Source: Formicarius rufipectus (lineage: Eukaryota > Chordata > Aves > Passeriformes > Formicariidae). Taken from it: a stretch of 64,000 bases of DNA. Where the stretch lies: the NCBI GenBank assembly GCA_013399695.1, contig VXAU01003702.1, forward strand, positions 1-64,000, in the 5' to 3' direction. A program made the position numbers and the translations under genes. Shown piece after piece: positions 51,460 through 64,000 of the stretch. How positions within the stretch are numbered: position 1 is the first letter of the stretch; the number at the start of each line of letters is the position of its first letter. A model generated the notes under the pieces. It made no database searches. It had not been told where the DNA came from and saw only the letters and a list, made by a program, of their open reading frames with translations.

Positions 51460-51902
51460 CCTGAATGACATATTATGTGATTAAAGGTTGAGGAAACTGG
51501 GCTTGTTCATCCTGCAGAAGAACAACCTAAATGGGGATCAGGAGAAACCAAAAATTAGTCTTCCCACAACTGAGGGAAGATGGACTCAAGCTCTTAGAAG
51601 TACTTGGGGGAGTCCATAAGCAGCAAGGACACAACCTGAAGCAATGGAAATTCTGGTAGGAAACAAGTTTTAAAAAAGATTTTCCCCTCAAGGATTGTAG
51701 AGTACTGGAATAGGTGCCTAGAAAAGCTAGGGAATCTCCATCTGTGGTGATATTTAAGACTTAACTAAACAAGGCTTTAAAGCTGGGACTTAATTTTAAA
51801 GGTATCCTTGTTTTGAGAAAGGGTTAATTATACAGTATATATCAATTTATTATATTGCCTTCCAAAGTCCCTTCTAGCTTGAGTTTTAGTATGATTCTAT
51901 GA
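51460..51902 (+). mobile_element. CR1 LINE 3' fragment, older copy
   Basis: Plus-orientation degraded CR1. It shows GGTTGAGGAAACTGGGCTTG, TTCATCCTGCAGAAGAA, AAGATTTTCCCCTCAAGGAT, GTACTGGAATAGGTGCCTAG, and the end GTCCCTTCTAGCTTGAGTTT followed by TATGATTCTATGACT. The left boundary is approximate and the copy may begin tens of bases earlier. It is noncoding. Confidence 0.75.
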
Positions 51903-54290
51903 CTTCATAGAATTGTGTGCAGAGACTCAACTCAGAGTTCCTAAACTGCCAGATGATACATCATACATCTTTCTAACTTTTTAGTTGTTGATGTAGTTGG
52001 GAAAGATTTTGATTGTACACACTTTTGTATTATAGAGGAATTGCATGAACACACAGGAGGAACAAATACGTTTCCTAGATAAATACTTTCTGCATGGGAT
52101 GATACACTCATCAGGATATCCCTCAAATAACTAATTATTCACATTATGTTTCAGAGGGAGACCCTTCTGAAACAGGGGAAACATGGCTTCTGAGAATAGC
52201 CCAAACCCAGGAAATCTCAGAAGCTATTTAAAGGCACTCTTCTCATGACCGTGCATGACAGGATTCATAAGTCCAATAGCAAGCATGAAAGTTTTTAATA
52301 ATTTTCAACAGGATAAATCAGTTGCTTTTAATTACAGTCATTGCTAGGCTAACTGCATTGTGTGGCAATCTTTTATGGCAGCAAATGGTCACTCTCCTTT
52401 CCAACCACTTAACAGATGTGCTGTTTCTTTTAAAGCAAAAAATGACCTTGGTGTTCATGCAGGGATGGGTGCTTTTCAGCAATAGCAGTAATTGCTGAAC
52501 ACAGGGGTGAAGAGCATTTTCAGAGCTCTCAGACTGTAGTAGAATGAGGTTATGATACTGCATTAAGTGTGGACCCTCTTAATAGGTGTCTCAGATGTGG
52601 AAAAATTGGATGGAAATCTGGGATGTAATAGCCACTTTCATATGAGGCCATCTTTTCTGTATAGTCCTTCTGTGTTCCAAGACTGTTTTTGCTGCCTTCC
52701 ACATACTCTCATGCTGATACCCAAACATCGCATTTATAACATTGTAAAAGAAACATCATAAATGCAGAAACAAAGAGAGAACATTCCTGTCACTGCCACA
52801 GTTCATAACCTGACATTGAAATGATTTATTTCTTTATAAATCAGAGGACTTGCTTGTTTTCATATGAACCTTGAGTCACAGCAGGGTTAAGTATTTCCTA
52901 TGTTGTAACCCCAGCCATAAGTTACACAGTATGAAAAGCTGTGTCAATCCAAGAGTTCACTTCAGGATGAAATAGGGGGAGGAATTAGTCCCTCCTGCTT
53001 CTGAGTGACCTTTTCCCCTTCTTCTGCCCTTTCTGATGGTTACTGGACCCTTTTGCTGAGTCAAATGAGATCTCTGGCACCCAACTCCACCACTGTCAAG
53101 GGGATTAAAGTCTTCAGCTGAGATGTAGGGTGCAATTTAGGAGGCAGGGGGAGGAAAAGAAGAGTTTCTCAGTGATAGGATCATCTTAAGTTTTAAGGGT
53201 AATTTCATTCTCAAAACTACTCTTATTTTAGCCTGTAAACCTTTTGTTGAAAAACATCTTATTTCTTTTTGAAGTGATTCAAGTCTCCAGGCAATCCCAT
53301 CTTAAAGTAGTATCTTAGAGAGCAAATTTTGCTGACACAAACTCCATAACAAATTTAGAACAAAACACAGGTGCAATGTGGCAAATAATCTGCAAATTCC
53401 TTTCCTGTCACAGGGAGGTGACTATTTGTCTTTCTCTCATGTAGTGTCTTCTCTTGTTCTCCCTCCTCTCTGTCATTTAATGTAAAGCAGCTATCCCTGC
53501 CCAAGAATGCTGTTTTCATATTTGATGTGGTAGAAGGAAAAGATAAAAAAAATCTCTTTTTGTTTGACTGTTTAGCTTTGTAAAATACTTCTTTTTCCCT
53601 GCCTCTTTTAAGATTCATCTGCATTTCGGGTCTGTTTCTGCTCCCAGATGGTACATTTCACAGGCATGGTTTACCGATCATTTTAAGAAGACTTTCATTA
53701 ATTCAAAATATAACATGGGGGTAAAAAATATTATTACATAAAGACCACAAATAAAAGATTCGTTTTTCCTTAAACATAGATGCCATTGAAAGAAATAGTG
53801 ATGGTGAACATGGTAGCAAACATTCTCAGGAGGAAAGGTCAATGACAGCAATATCTAATTCTCATAAAATTCTTGTTCAGTAAATAAAGCACTGAAATGA
53901 CAGAAGATATTAATATCTACTATGTGCTGTTAAGACCTATTGCAATAATAATATTGGGCATTTCTTGTGATCTCAAAGTGGCTATCAAAATGTTTACTTG
54001 ACTTGTCCTTCTCAAATAACACTGAAAATGAGGGCAGTATAAAGTTGAAAACAAATGTGTTCTGCACAGGTCCTTGTTTTCAAGCAGCTATTCAAATATC
54101 TATGCAGTGATACTCTGCAATTGACTTTTAATTTTTTTACTGGAGAGGTGCAATGTGAACCTTTTACATGAAACTAAATATAATGTCTGTATTCTGGACA
54201 TGGAAGAACTGAAGTACTTAGTAATTTATTATAGATATATTAAAAGTAATTCACTGAATTAATTGTTACATAAATTGCTATATTGGTATA

Positions 54291-54618
54291 TCACAGATTC
54301 ATTAATGATTGGGGTGGAAGAGACCTCTGGAGATCCTCTAGTCCAACCCTCCCGTTAAAGCAGGTTCGCCCGGAGCAGCTTGCTCAGGATTGCATCTAGA
54401 TGGATTTTGAATATCTTCAGAGAAGGCAACTCCACAGCCCTTTGGGGCAGCCTGTTCCAGTGCTCAGGTTACCCACACAATAAAGAAGCTTTCCATCATA
54501 TTCACTTAGAGCTTCGCGTGTTTCAGTTCGTGCCCATTGTCTCTTGCCCTGCCACCCAACAGTCTGGCCCCATCCTCCTGACATCCTCCTGCCATTAAGA
54601 TATTTGTATGCATACATT
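54291..54618 (-). mobile_element. CR1 LINE 3' fragment
   Basis: Minus-orientation CR1 3' end, read on the plus strand from its tail. It shows GGTGGAAGAGACCTCTGGAG, ATCCTCTAGTCCAACCCTCC, AAAGCAGGTTCGCC, GATTTTGAATATCTTCAGAG, CAGCCTGTTCCAGTGCTCAG and GTCTGGCCCCATCCTCCTGA. It is more GC-rich than the flanks, 5' truncated and noncoding. Confidence 0.92.
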
Positions 54619-55139
54619 ACTATATATGAAAGCAGTTAGTTATTAAGTAGTTATTTAATAGGTCATTATCAGTGTCTTGTTGCCTGACACAGATAAATAC
54701 CCTGAAACTCAGAGGCTGGACAAGCTTCATTCATCATTGTCTCTTGGAGAGCTTGTCTTTGCTGCAATACTCACTTCCACTGAACCTCAGGTGGAGAGCC
54801 GAGCCCAGAGGGGCTTTCTCCTTGGACTTCCTCACCTGCTTGAGGATAGCAGCTGTCGTTCAAGTGCTGCTGATACCCACACTGATAATTAAATTTCAAA
54901 ACCTAATAAAGCAGTGAACCTAGTTCCTCTTTTAATTGAAGCACTGTTACTTTTCTTGCTACATTTTCCTGGGTGATCACACTGATTCAAACTAAGTAGT
55001 TTCCTGGAAAGCTAATTACAGAGCACTGACTGCATCTGTTACAGAGCAAACAAACCCAGAAAGCCTAGTGTTTGCATAAATATCATGGAAAAACACTTGA
55101 ACCAGAATTTAATGACTATTTTTTGCTGAGTAGGTCAAC

Positions 55140-55268
55140 CATAGAATCCTGGAATGGTTTGGGTTGGAAGGGACCTTAAAGATCATCTAGTTCCAAACAC
55201 CCTGCCATGGGCCAGGACACTTTTCGCTAGATCAGGTGGCTCAAAGCCTCATCAAGCCTGACCTTGAA
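55140..55268 (-). mobile_element. CR1 LINE 3' fragment, short
   Basis: Minus-orientation CR1 tail. On the plus strand it starts CATAGAATCCTGGAATGGTT, then GGGTTGGAAGGGACCTTAAA, GATCATCTAGTTCC, CACCCTGCCATGGGC and CTCAAAGCCTCATCAAGCCT, ending near GACCTTGAA. It is only about 130 bp long and lies about 520 bp from the copy at 54291, in the same orientation but from a different CR1 subtype. It is therefore a separate insertion. Confidence 0.92.
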
Positions 55269-58200
55269 TTACAGGATCCAGAAGTCCAGAAAGCATAACT
55301 CATGAGTGCTGCATATACAACAATACAGTATAATAGTATGCACATTGTGGGGAGAGATGGAGAACAGAGCAACTCTTGCAAGATTTTTTTTTTTTTTTCA
55401 TAGAGTTGTAGACATAATTGAACACAAAAATATTCTCATTTTCACATCCCAAAAAGAATAGTTTTATGCTTCACAATGAAATGGCATTTGATGTTTTACA
55501 TAATAATAGTTTCTGGAATAGCATGAGTGACAGAGGCTCTTACCTAAGCACAGCCACCCTTAAACAGGAAAATAATTGTAGCCAACATACTGATGTGTTC
55601 TGTTTATAAAAGCAAATATATCTACTTTGACCATGATAAATATGGAATAACCCAAGACAATTTTTAATACTGTGCATCAGTTTTGGCTGATAAAGTTATA
55701 AAAGACTGAAAGACTTTTGTAAGAATATACTGTTCTGCCTTAATGGCAGATGAGAAAGGCATAAGCTGGAAAAATGTGAAGCTATGAAAAAGTTCCCTCT
55801 ATGCAACTAGGCCATGGCAGTGTGTGCAGGTAATTGCAAGATGACAGCCTATTTTCAGGTACCAAACTACAGGGAGACATCTTCTCTGCCAGTACTGAAA
55901 CAGTCAGCAAAAAGGACAAGAAGGTAGAGAATCCTCCTGAGAGGGTGAGGAGGGCACAGGACATGCAGTGGTCTGTTGTGACCCAAAGGTAGCCTAAAGG
56001 AGCTGTGTGCTCCAAAAAGCAGCAAATTCCAAGTCCTGAAGTATCAGCTAAGCATATAGTTTGGGGAAGGCATTTGTCTACCAAAAATCTCTCTCAGTGT
56101 TGTTGGAGGGAAGAGCATTGCTCAGCCTGTGCTGGACCTGCTGAGATAACTGTACCAGATAGTACAAGGACTGCAATGCCCAGACCTGTCAGAGAGCAGA
56201 AGACAATTGTGTTTCACCTCTGCATAAGGTCATTAAAGGGAGGTAATGGCCAGGAAGGGTGAGCTGGCCAGGCCAGAGATAGCCTGCCCAGTGCCCAGGT
56301 TACATTGCACTAATCTCTCTAAATCCTGAAACAATGGGTAGGTATTTAAATTTCAAGCTCCTTAGCAGAAGATTATTCTTTGTCGCATTTTCCTTTTCTA
56401 TTGTTGGAACTTCACATGACCACAAAACAATCCCTCTCACCTGCAGCATAAAGATACTGGTCTAAACTGCAGCAGGACAGGAGAGCTTAGCTTGCTCTGC
56501 TCCTCAAGAAGCAGCATTAACAGGATTTAATGTGCTACCTCCAAGGACTCCTGTCCTAAGAGTTCCTCGCTCTGAAGGTGCCACACTTGGTGCCAGGTAC
56601 TTCTCTGCTACAGGACAGCAGCCCCACATTGCCAGGGAAACAGGGTGACTCTCCACACTTCTCCCAGGAACAGCAGCAACAGTGAGGTTTCATACAGCAG
56701 GGCAAGAAACCAGGCCAGGAGCCTGAAACCTCTCTGCCAGGCAAGGATTAGCCTGGAAATTAATATTTGAACTTTACATCTGCTTCCTCTTAAAAACAAA
56801 GAACTGAAAAATCCCCAACCCACACACATTTCTAAGCAGCCTGCCTAGTGAATGCTCACTGATAACAAGCCCTTGCTCATTTCTTTATAGCACCTCACCA
56901 ACAACTACCAAAAACCCCCACCTGCTTCCCCTTACTGCTGTAACTGCTCATTACCAAGTCCTTGTATGAAAATAATGTGAAAGATCTCAGTTCTCTGAGG
57001 CAGGTGTTCCTCATTCTTTCTACCTGCTGAGATCAGGACACTAGAGACTTGATATTAAATGTGGATTACTAACCTGGCTGTAGCTCAAAAAGCAATATAA
57101 AACAGTCCTTAATATTAAGTAGGTATTGGCTTATTAAGTGCTCCAGTTATTATTGTTATAAATAAAGACAGAATGATAGGAAAATACTTTTGATAAGGTT
57201 TTCAACAGTAACAATTGCTCAGTGACACTAAACTATGATTAAAAAAGCAACTTCATCCCCTTAGGAACTAAGTAGGAAACCAATAAATAATTAATTGTAT
57301 ACCCAGTAAAAATACACTTTCCAACATGTAATAAATAAACTCTCCAAGCAAGGACTGCTGATTTGTTGAATCGTGTCAAAGAGTAACACTTCTGGGAAGA
57401 GTCAAGTCTGTCGTGTGTGAGTTGAGCACTTACTGCAAGGCTGGGTGCAAAGCCCCATCATGTGCCAGGCACAACAGCAGTGCAGTGACTCAGGCAGATC
57501 GATGGCACACGTCCTTCACCTCACATGGGCAGAAGAGCCTTGCCCTGGCTCACCCAGACAAGTGCTGAAGGGTGTTAAGAGGAAAACAAACAGTCCTGGG
57601 GTTAGAAACTGGAGACTCATCTCTTCTTACTGAAGGCTTGTATTTTCACACTGCTCCTAAGGCAAATTCGATGAAATAGTTATTCCTTTATAGAGTAATC
57701 AGTGGGAAAGAGGAAATCAGTTTTTTTCTCAGCTGATTCACTTTCCCCTTTAACTCAGTGGGGGAATATTGTTTGCTGTCTTTTTGTAGTCTTGGAATAG
57801 TTCAGTTAGTCCAAGCAAAATCACATCTCATCAGAAAGAAGTGACCAAATTCTGTGCAGTATGTACCTTAACACCTGCTTGTTAGGAATCTCCCTTGGAG
57901 CTTCTTCAGATAGGTAGTAATAAGGCCATAAGTTCTGAACTTTACATATCTACATCCTTTTGCAAAACTTGGACCTTTAAAATTTTGTGTTCTTGTTCCA
58001 AACCAATAGAAAGCCTTCCAAAAATTATTTCTTTTTGCTCTTCCTCTGTATGTTTACATATTTGAATAACTTAAGAAGTTTAGCCTGAAGTAATGTAAAC
58101 AGTTTTGACACTCCTTCTCATTCATCACCCAACTCATGACTGTCAGTTTTTGATCCTGCAGACTGAACACACAGTACATTGGCATTGCAACTGGAACTGG

Positions 58201-59409
58201 GGGATTAAACATGTGAAAACATTAAGCAACACTCATAAAATCAGGACAGTGCTTTAAGGTGAGAAGATAAAATGTCTTTTTTGTATGAACAAAATTTTTA
58301 TCATTGCTTGTGATGGGAACAAAGGCTGTGGAAACAGAAAAGTGAAATTTGAGAACATCCACTCTCACTGGGTGATGAGACAAAGAGGGAGAGTGCTCTA
58401 CCATCTTCGTTAATTACCGTGGGGCCCTGTAGGGGAACAATAGCCATGCAGCCTTTCCTTTCCTCTACTCATCTATAGGTGGGTTTTGCTCAAAGAAGCA
58501 TCCCATGGAAGAGCCATGGATCCAGATTAAGAAAAGCCTAATCAGCAAACAAGAAAATGGGCAGGGAGTGTATCACTTGATAGGAGAATATAAGGGAAAT
58601 ACTGTAATCTATGATGTCTGAAGATATCTGGGAAAAGGCACAGAACAGCACTAAAGAGCATAGAGGTTTAAATGTGGCTATAGAAGTGTCCATATGACAC
58701 ATTAATCCAGCATAGATTTTTCAGCACAAATCCTACATAATATTCAGTCTTTGGAAATAACAGGGGCCCTCATCTGGCTTGCTTTACAGAGGGAAATAAA
58801 TGCAGTGAAAAGTTTCACTGGTCATGATAGCAGTATCTGGCAAGACTAAATTCTCAAGACAGTCTGGGAAACTCCAGCCAAAAAAAATACTGTGGGCTAC
58901 TTCTTAAAAATGATGTGGTTTAAAGAACAGAGACAGAAGACTGCCTGTGCAATTCATCCATAACCCAGCCTAGCACCAAGTAGATCCAGGTTCAGAAAAC
59001 AGATGCTGTCACCAGTGCAGAACAGGGAAAAGCTTTCTTACAAAATATGCTGGGGCTTGTGAAAACTTCTAGGAGCTGAAATAAGGTCACCTACTCTTTC
59101 TTTTTGGAAGATAATAAAAACTATGAAAAATTGCCAGCCAGGGTTTTGGCGTTTGAATTTAAAACCTCCAGGAGCTGGTTTTAAACCATATCATAATTTT
59201 TTTCCTTCATCTGCTTGGGGTGGTTTTAGGCTCACACTGGCCTAGGATGACTAGTAACGCACCTTTACCCACTCTCTGGAACCTTCATTGGCTCCCCTGC
59301 ATTGTGAGCATGGGCTATGAGAAGGGTTTCATATCCTCCCTCCTCCATCTCACTGCATGGCTGTGCAAGGAAAAGAGCAGTCAATCCCGTGTAAAACAGC
59401 TGCAGTTCT

Positions 59410-59526
59410 TTGTGTCTTTTGTTTGTGTGTTTGGTTGGTTTTGGTTTTTCTGGTTGTTTTTGTTTGTTTATTTGGTTTTTGTGGATTTTGTTGGGTTTTT
59501 TTTGTTTCGTTTTGTTTTGTTTTTTA
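59410..59526 (+). repeat. T/G-rich (TTTG/TTTTG)n tract
   Basis: About 115 bases of T with single or paired G, including GTTTGTGTGTTTGGTTGG and TTTCGTTTTGTTTTG. It is the longest of three tracts of this kind in the window, all T/G on the plus strand. The hydrophobic open frame across it (59220-59581) is a compositional artefact. Confidence 0.85.
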
Positions 59527-61206
59527 TCAACCTAGTATTCAAGTAGAACTTGTCACTAGAAAGAGCAGAAGGGCGTTCTAGAGAGATGGGGCAGGGAAAA
59601 GAGGTGCCATGCCTTAGAAAAGAGCATGTTAAAAACCATATGACTGGAAGTTTCCAAGGGTCTGGAGGAAATGAAGCAATAAATCCATCTGAAAGTCATG
59701 GCAAGTGTAAGCAGAGTTATATGTCAATTATTCTTGTGAGTCTGGGCTAGACTGAAAAACTAAAGAAAAATCATCTAAACAGCATAATATGTGGATTTGT
59801 CAGCAACATTTTGTATATTCTTGGTATTTGAAAGAAGAGATTTTGTTACGAGAAGTAACCTTATAAAAAGATATGAGATTAAAACCTTGTCCCAAGCTTT
59901 GGGAAATTAAAATTGGATCAAATTTGGTGGTTTGGCACTGTCTCAAGTTGAATAGCTTGGACTGGGAAAGGGGCCAGTAGAATGTCTATTGCCAGAGGAA
60001 GCAACGAACAAGAGGTATGTGGTGTAGCCAGTGCACACCATAACAGCTTATGCTAAGGGAAGACAGTACAGTTTCTCAACCTTTAAATATGTTTTTTCCT
60101 CCAAAGACATTTCTGTCACGGGCTCCCTGAATTCGGTGAATGATCACAATGTCCTGTTCTAGTCAGGGAATACATGAATTCAAAACGTTCCTTAATCAAA
60201 ACTCACATGTTATATTTTTAGTAAGGCCAAAACCAAAAGGGAGGAATTTAAAGTAAATATAGAAGAATGTTATTGCAATTTTTTTTATCACACAAGTTAG
60301 GTCTTGCATGAAAAAGGAACCGAGAAAGCAGCATACAACCAAACATCTGTGCTGAATTGACAAAGAGGCCATTCAGCAGTAGGAATATGTAGCTGTTACT
60401 GGCCTGATTAGGTCTTTATTCAAGTGCATTCCTATTTCCTTCACTAAAGTAGATGCTGTCATCAAAGGAAGCCCCAATTAATAAAGTTAAAAGCCTGAGC
60501 CTTCCCAAGTGAAGCTCACCACTCCATGATGTGATCAGGATACATTTACATAATCCAACTTTACAAGCAAAAAAAAACCTAGTGCAGCATGGTGCTGAAG
60601 CTGACTCCTTGCTAGTTCTTTCTCTTCTCAGTATCAGGGCCAGATCCCAACTTTGTGGCTAATTTTCTCTCCTGTCTGCTGTAACAAATCCCTGCGGCAC
60701 TTGGCTTCAAGGACCTGTTGCAGTTAAAGGCAACATTGTCCTGCACCTGCAAAACCAAGACCCTTCATGGTTTCCCTGAGTCTTAAGGCTGCAGGTGTTG
60801 ACCAGCACTGGTCCTGCTTTTTCTGCATGCCAGTCAGTGGGTAAACCTGCATGCCCCAAGGCAGTGTATTGGACAACAACTTTGGTTAAATTGAGAGGAT
60901 AGTGTGATTGATGTTTGTCATTCTCTGCTCTTCCTAGCAATCCCAGGCAATGGAGAAGTCAGGGTGGGGGCGGGAAATAAAATAAATAATCAGAGCTGTC
61001 TCTGCCTGGATCAGCCTGGGGACAATATCACTGTGGCTCCTCAGCACTCTGTCCAGGCTGACTTTGTTGAGTGCTCCATCAGCAAACACACACTAATGTT
61101 TACACGAGCAACAGTTTGGCACGATCAGGACAGATCAATAGGGTGAAGAATACATTGCTGAGGGCAAAGCCATACTATGTGCTGGTTTTCTTTGAACCAG
61201 GTATGA

Positions 61207-61797
61207 TGTCATGGTTTAACCCCAGACAGCAGCTAAGTACCACACAACCATTTGGCTCACTTGGTGTGCTGGGGAAGGAAATTGGAAGAGAAACTGTGAG
61301 AAAACTCATGGATTGAAGCAAAGGCAGTCTAATACATAAAACAAAAGCTATGTATGCAAGTAAGCCAAAGCAAGGAATTAATTCACTGCTTCGCCTGGGC
61401 AGAAAAGTGTTCAGCCGTTCGCAGGAAAACAGGACTCCATCACGTGTAACAGTTATGTGGGAAGGCAAGTGCCATCATTCGAAATGTCCCTCCCCTTCCT
61501 TCTTCTTCCCTCTAGTTTACATGCTGACCGTGACACCATATGATCTGGGACATCCTTTTTATCAGTTGGGGTCAGCTGTCCCAGCTATGTCCCCTCATAA
61601 CTTCTTGTGCACCCACAGCCCATGCACTGGTGTGGTGATGTGAGAGGCAGAAAAGGGCTTGACTCTGGGTAAGCCTTACTCAGCAGTATCTAAACCATTC
61701 CTGAGTTATCAATACTGTTTCTCTCACAAATCCAAGACACAGTCCCATACCAGCTACTGTGAAGAACATTAACTCTATACCAGCCAAAACCAGCACA
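61207..61797 (-). mobile_element. Solo LTR of an avian endogenous retrovirus
   Basis: An old LTR about 591 bp long. On the plus strand it starts TGTCATGGTTTAACCCCAG and ends AGCCAAAACCAGCACA. Read on the minus strand it begins TGTGCTGGTTTTGGCTGG and closes with CCATGACA, so it has the TG...CA termini of an LTR. I recognise both ends from a family common in neoavian genomes. Sense is on the minus strand: a degraded polyadenylation-type motif (ATTAGACTGCC) lies near the sense 3' third, and the promoter-side TATA is no longer clear. No internal gag-pol-env sequence flanks it, so recombination to a solo LTR is inferred. The 5-base flanks (TATGA left, TGTAA right) are not an exact target duplication. 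It has no coding capacity. Confidence 0.88.
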
Positions 61798-64000
61798 TGT
61801 AAGTCTGGTGTCCTGAATCAAACACCCCCAGTATGAATACGGCCACAGCAAAGTCCTTATTCAGTCTGCCAAACTTCAGACATTGAAGAGCAATCTTTAA
61901 CCTCTCTCACTACTGACTTCCAGGCAATAAAATGTAAGCAACAGGGAATAAGCCCCATCCTTCAGCATCTTAGCTGAAAGTTCAGTGCTGTGAGTTTTGA
62001 CCCACTCCATGGACCTGGTCGCACTTAAAATGGATTCTGCCAACATTTTGGACACATCACATGAACTTGATCTTTGTTTTGATGCTTGACTTTCATCTTA
62101 CTTTGTATTGTCCTTATTCTTAATGCAAAAATAACAACCCAGATCAAAAATTAACTTCCTACTGTATTAAACACTTAGATCTGAAGGCACTGATATAACA
62201 ACAAGGAAAGCTTTCCAAGTAGCAAAACTCAAAAGATTTCAGACTTCCTTTTTTGTTGCTTATTAAGACTTCTGACAGTTTTTATTTTTATTTTTTTTAA
62301 TATCCTTTTTCCTTCCACTGTCTAGCATCTCTCAGTCATTTTTAAATTTAAAGCATGTGTGTCCCAAATATGATTTCATGGCACTGCATCTTGTCCTAAC
62401 CTGTGTTCTGGTTTGTTTGTTTTCATCTTTTGTGTTCCAGTCAATGGAATGTTCTTCCATATTTTGCATTATTTAAATGGCTATGGGAAGGCAGTGCAGC
62501 TAATAAGATACATCTGACACTTTTTCCTGTTGAAGGGTAAGTCCAGCTGTGAAGCCTGAGCAGCTCGGGCTGTACAGAGCTCATTAACCTCATACATTAG
62601 AAACAGTGTGCCACAATTACTGAAGCAACTGTGAGAAAATGAGTTAAAAGGTGGCTTTGAGCTCTCTCCACAGCAGCAGGGCCAGGGACAGGTTCCAACA
62701 GTGGAGAAAGCCCTCATTCCAGCTGCTGGAGAGGGAAGAGATACTGCACAGCCCTCTTCTCCCACAGATTTGTACTACCTGTTCCTTTCTGTGGTAGTGG
62801 ATAACTTCCACCTTTCTTATCTGCCTCTGTGCACTGACCCCACAGATGCATGTCGCTTTTTTCTCACCTATTCTACCTCTTCTTGCAGCAGGATTCTGGA
62901 GCAACAGCAGCCCAGTAATATTCATATCCAAATGCCTGTTTGAGATGCATCACTCTTCCAAACTTTATAAATAATCCAAGGATTTGCTGTAGAGCATTTG
63001 AACTCTGACCAAGACATTTGTTGCTTTTATCTAGATTTCATTTTGTACTGCTAATATAACTGGATTCTTTTGGATATGAAGTCCCATGGGCTTGCTCTTT
63101 GCCAAGAACCACAGAGGCTGATGCACTGATGAGACACATTTTCTTTTGCAAGTTCTGATTTTTTTTTCTTATTCCTTAATATTAATTTATGACTGTTCTG
63201 TTCAACCTGTATTTCTTTTCTTAAAAAGCTCCCCTATTAGGATGGTATGAGTTAGCTGAGCTATGATGATTTATTTTGGGTAAGAGGTAGCCTACCGTGG
63301 CTGGCAAAAATCTACCAGACTGGCATTTTTCAGTAATAAATCTCCCGGTTGTGTTTAGCTTCTCAGTCATAGAACTACAAAGCGCACATAAGTCTTTAGC
63401 TCAGGAAGTTGAACTCCTCTGTTGAAGGGTTTGGTCCTTCAGTGTTCACACTGAGGACTTCCCTTTGGGTGGTGTCCTCCTGAGTATTCCCTCAAACATC
63501 TGATCATAGAGGCACCTGCCCTTCATTTTGCATAATGTATATGAGGGTATGGTTTGATATTTTCCACATTTTCCCACAAGATGGCACAATATTCTTATGA
63601 ACAGCTAAAACATAGGAGGCTTTCTGTGTATACAGTCATACAAGAAAGGAAATGAACATACTCTGCAGAAGTCTGAAGTTGCTTTATTTGACTCATAATT
63701 AGTTGATTTATCCCAATGAGTTGTCCTGAAGAACCTTGCCTTTTCTTTTAGCTTCTTGTTCTCCTCCCATCCTTTCCTCTCCCAGTCTCACAGAACCCAT
63801 GTCCATGCCATCCCAAGGTAGGCTTCCCACAGGTTGGAACTTCACTGTGTGATTCTTAAAGGATACACTTTGGGAACTGTGCCCTTTTTAGCTTAATGTC
63901 CACTTCATCTTGTAGGTACGGGACAAACTGTTTCTGGTGTTCAGTGAGGGGAATACTTTGAGGTCCATGCTAAGCATAGGAAGAAGAGCAGAGACAAGTG
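61798..64000. other. Intergenic sequence to the right edge
   Basis: Nothing recognised. Small overlapping open frames on both strands at 62481-62943 are mutually exclusive shadows without domain content. Confidence 0.55.

Larger units (their letters stand above)
48251..61206. other. Intergenic sequence with CR1 insertions
   Basis: Four CR1 fragments (48900, 51460, 54291, 55140) and a T/G tract (59410) are the only recognised elements. A T run of 15 sits at 55384-55398. No exon of MTPN, the expected next gene, was found. Confidence 0.6.

Noticed and set aside
59220..59581. Hydrophobic frames that look like membrane proteins
   Set aside because: Produced by translating the T/G low-complexity tract. 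The Phe/Val/Leu-rich composition is an artefact.
61178..61190. TGTGCTGGTTTTC just left of the LTR, resembling the sense start of the same LTR family
   Set aside because: Only about a dozen bases match and the resemblance stops at once, so it is probably coincidence and not a second LTR.
61071..61643. Open frames over the LTR
   Set aside because: They lie within a noncoding solo LTR and carry no retroviral protein motifs.
32728..64000. Search for MTPN exons (expected upstream neighbour)
   Set aside because: No minus-strand ankyrin-repeat exon or MTPN C-terminal coding pattern was found. The gene presumably lies beyond the right edge.
1..64000. CRISPR arrays, tRNA or rRNA genes, prokaryotic operons, phage or plasmid features
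   Set aside because: No regularly spaced repeats, cloverleaf genes or bacterial gene organisation. The window is vertebrate nuclear DNA.

Overview
This is vertebrate nuclear DNA, almost certainly from a bird. The base composition is AT-leaning, and spliced exons with good donor and acceptor sites are separated by long non-coding stretches. The recognisable repeats are CR1 LINE 3' ends, which are typical of birds, and a solo ERV LTR whose sequence start and end I recognise from neoavian genomes. I see no mammalian SINEs and no prokaryotic operon structure.

Two protein-coding genes can be supported, both on the minus strand and in the order known from human 7q33. (1) The first coding exon of SLC13A4 (Na+/sulfate cotransporter) lies at 3275-3373. 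The rest of the gene runs off the left edge. (2) The complete coding sequence of FAM180A is present in three exons: 32652-32727, 9290-9390 and 7999-8352. They join in phase to give 176 codons. The first exon is only 76 bp long, sits 23.3 kb upstream of exon 2 and encodes the signal peptide. It was found by reading the reverse strand at the expected N-terminal pattern.

Layout: 1-3274 is SLC13A4 intron 1. 3374-7998 holds the SLC13A4 5' flank and the FAM180A 3' UTR and flank. 7999-32727 is FAM180A. 32728-64000 is upstream intergenic DNA, with MTPN expected beyond the right edge. The intergenic part carries most of the recognisable CR1 fragments, a solo LTR at 61207-61797, T/G-rich low-complexity tracts, and a U-rich 3'UTR-like stretch at 47.4-48.25 kb that nothing here explains.

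The most interesting unexplained signal is a series of exon-like segments on the plus strand, opposite and upstream of FAM180A (21568-21637, 27859-28089, 29321-29421, 34387-34530, 36533-36623). Each has splice-like borders and an open frame, and their phases are mutually compatible. The second encodes a well-formed type II membrane anchor. I do not recognise the product. Pseudo-exons are common in 64 kb, so this is a lead and not a gene call.
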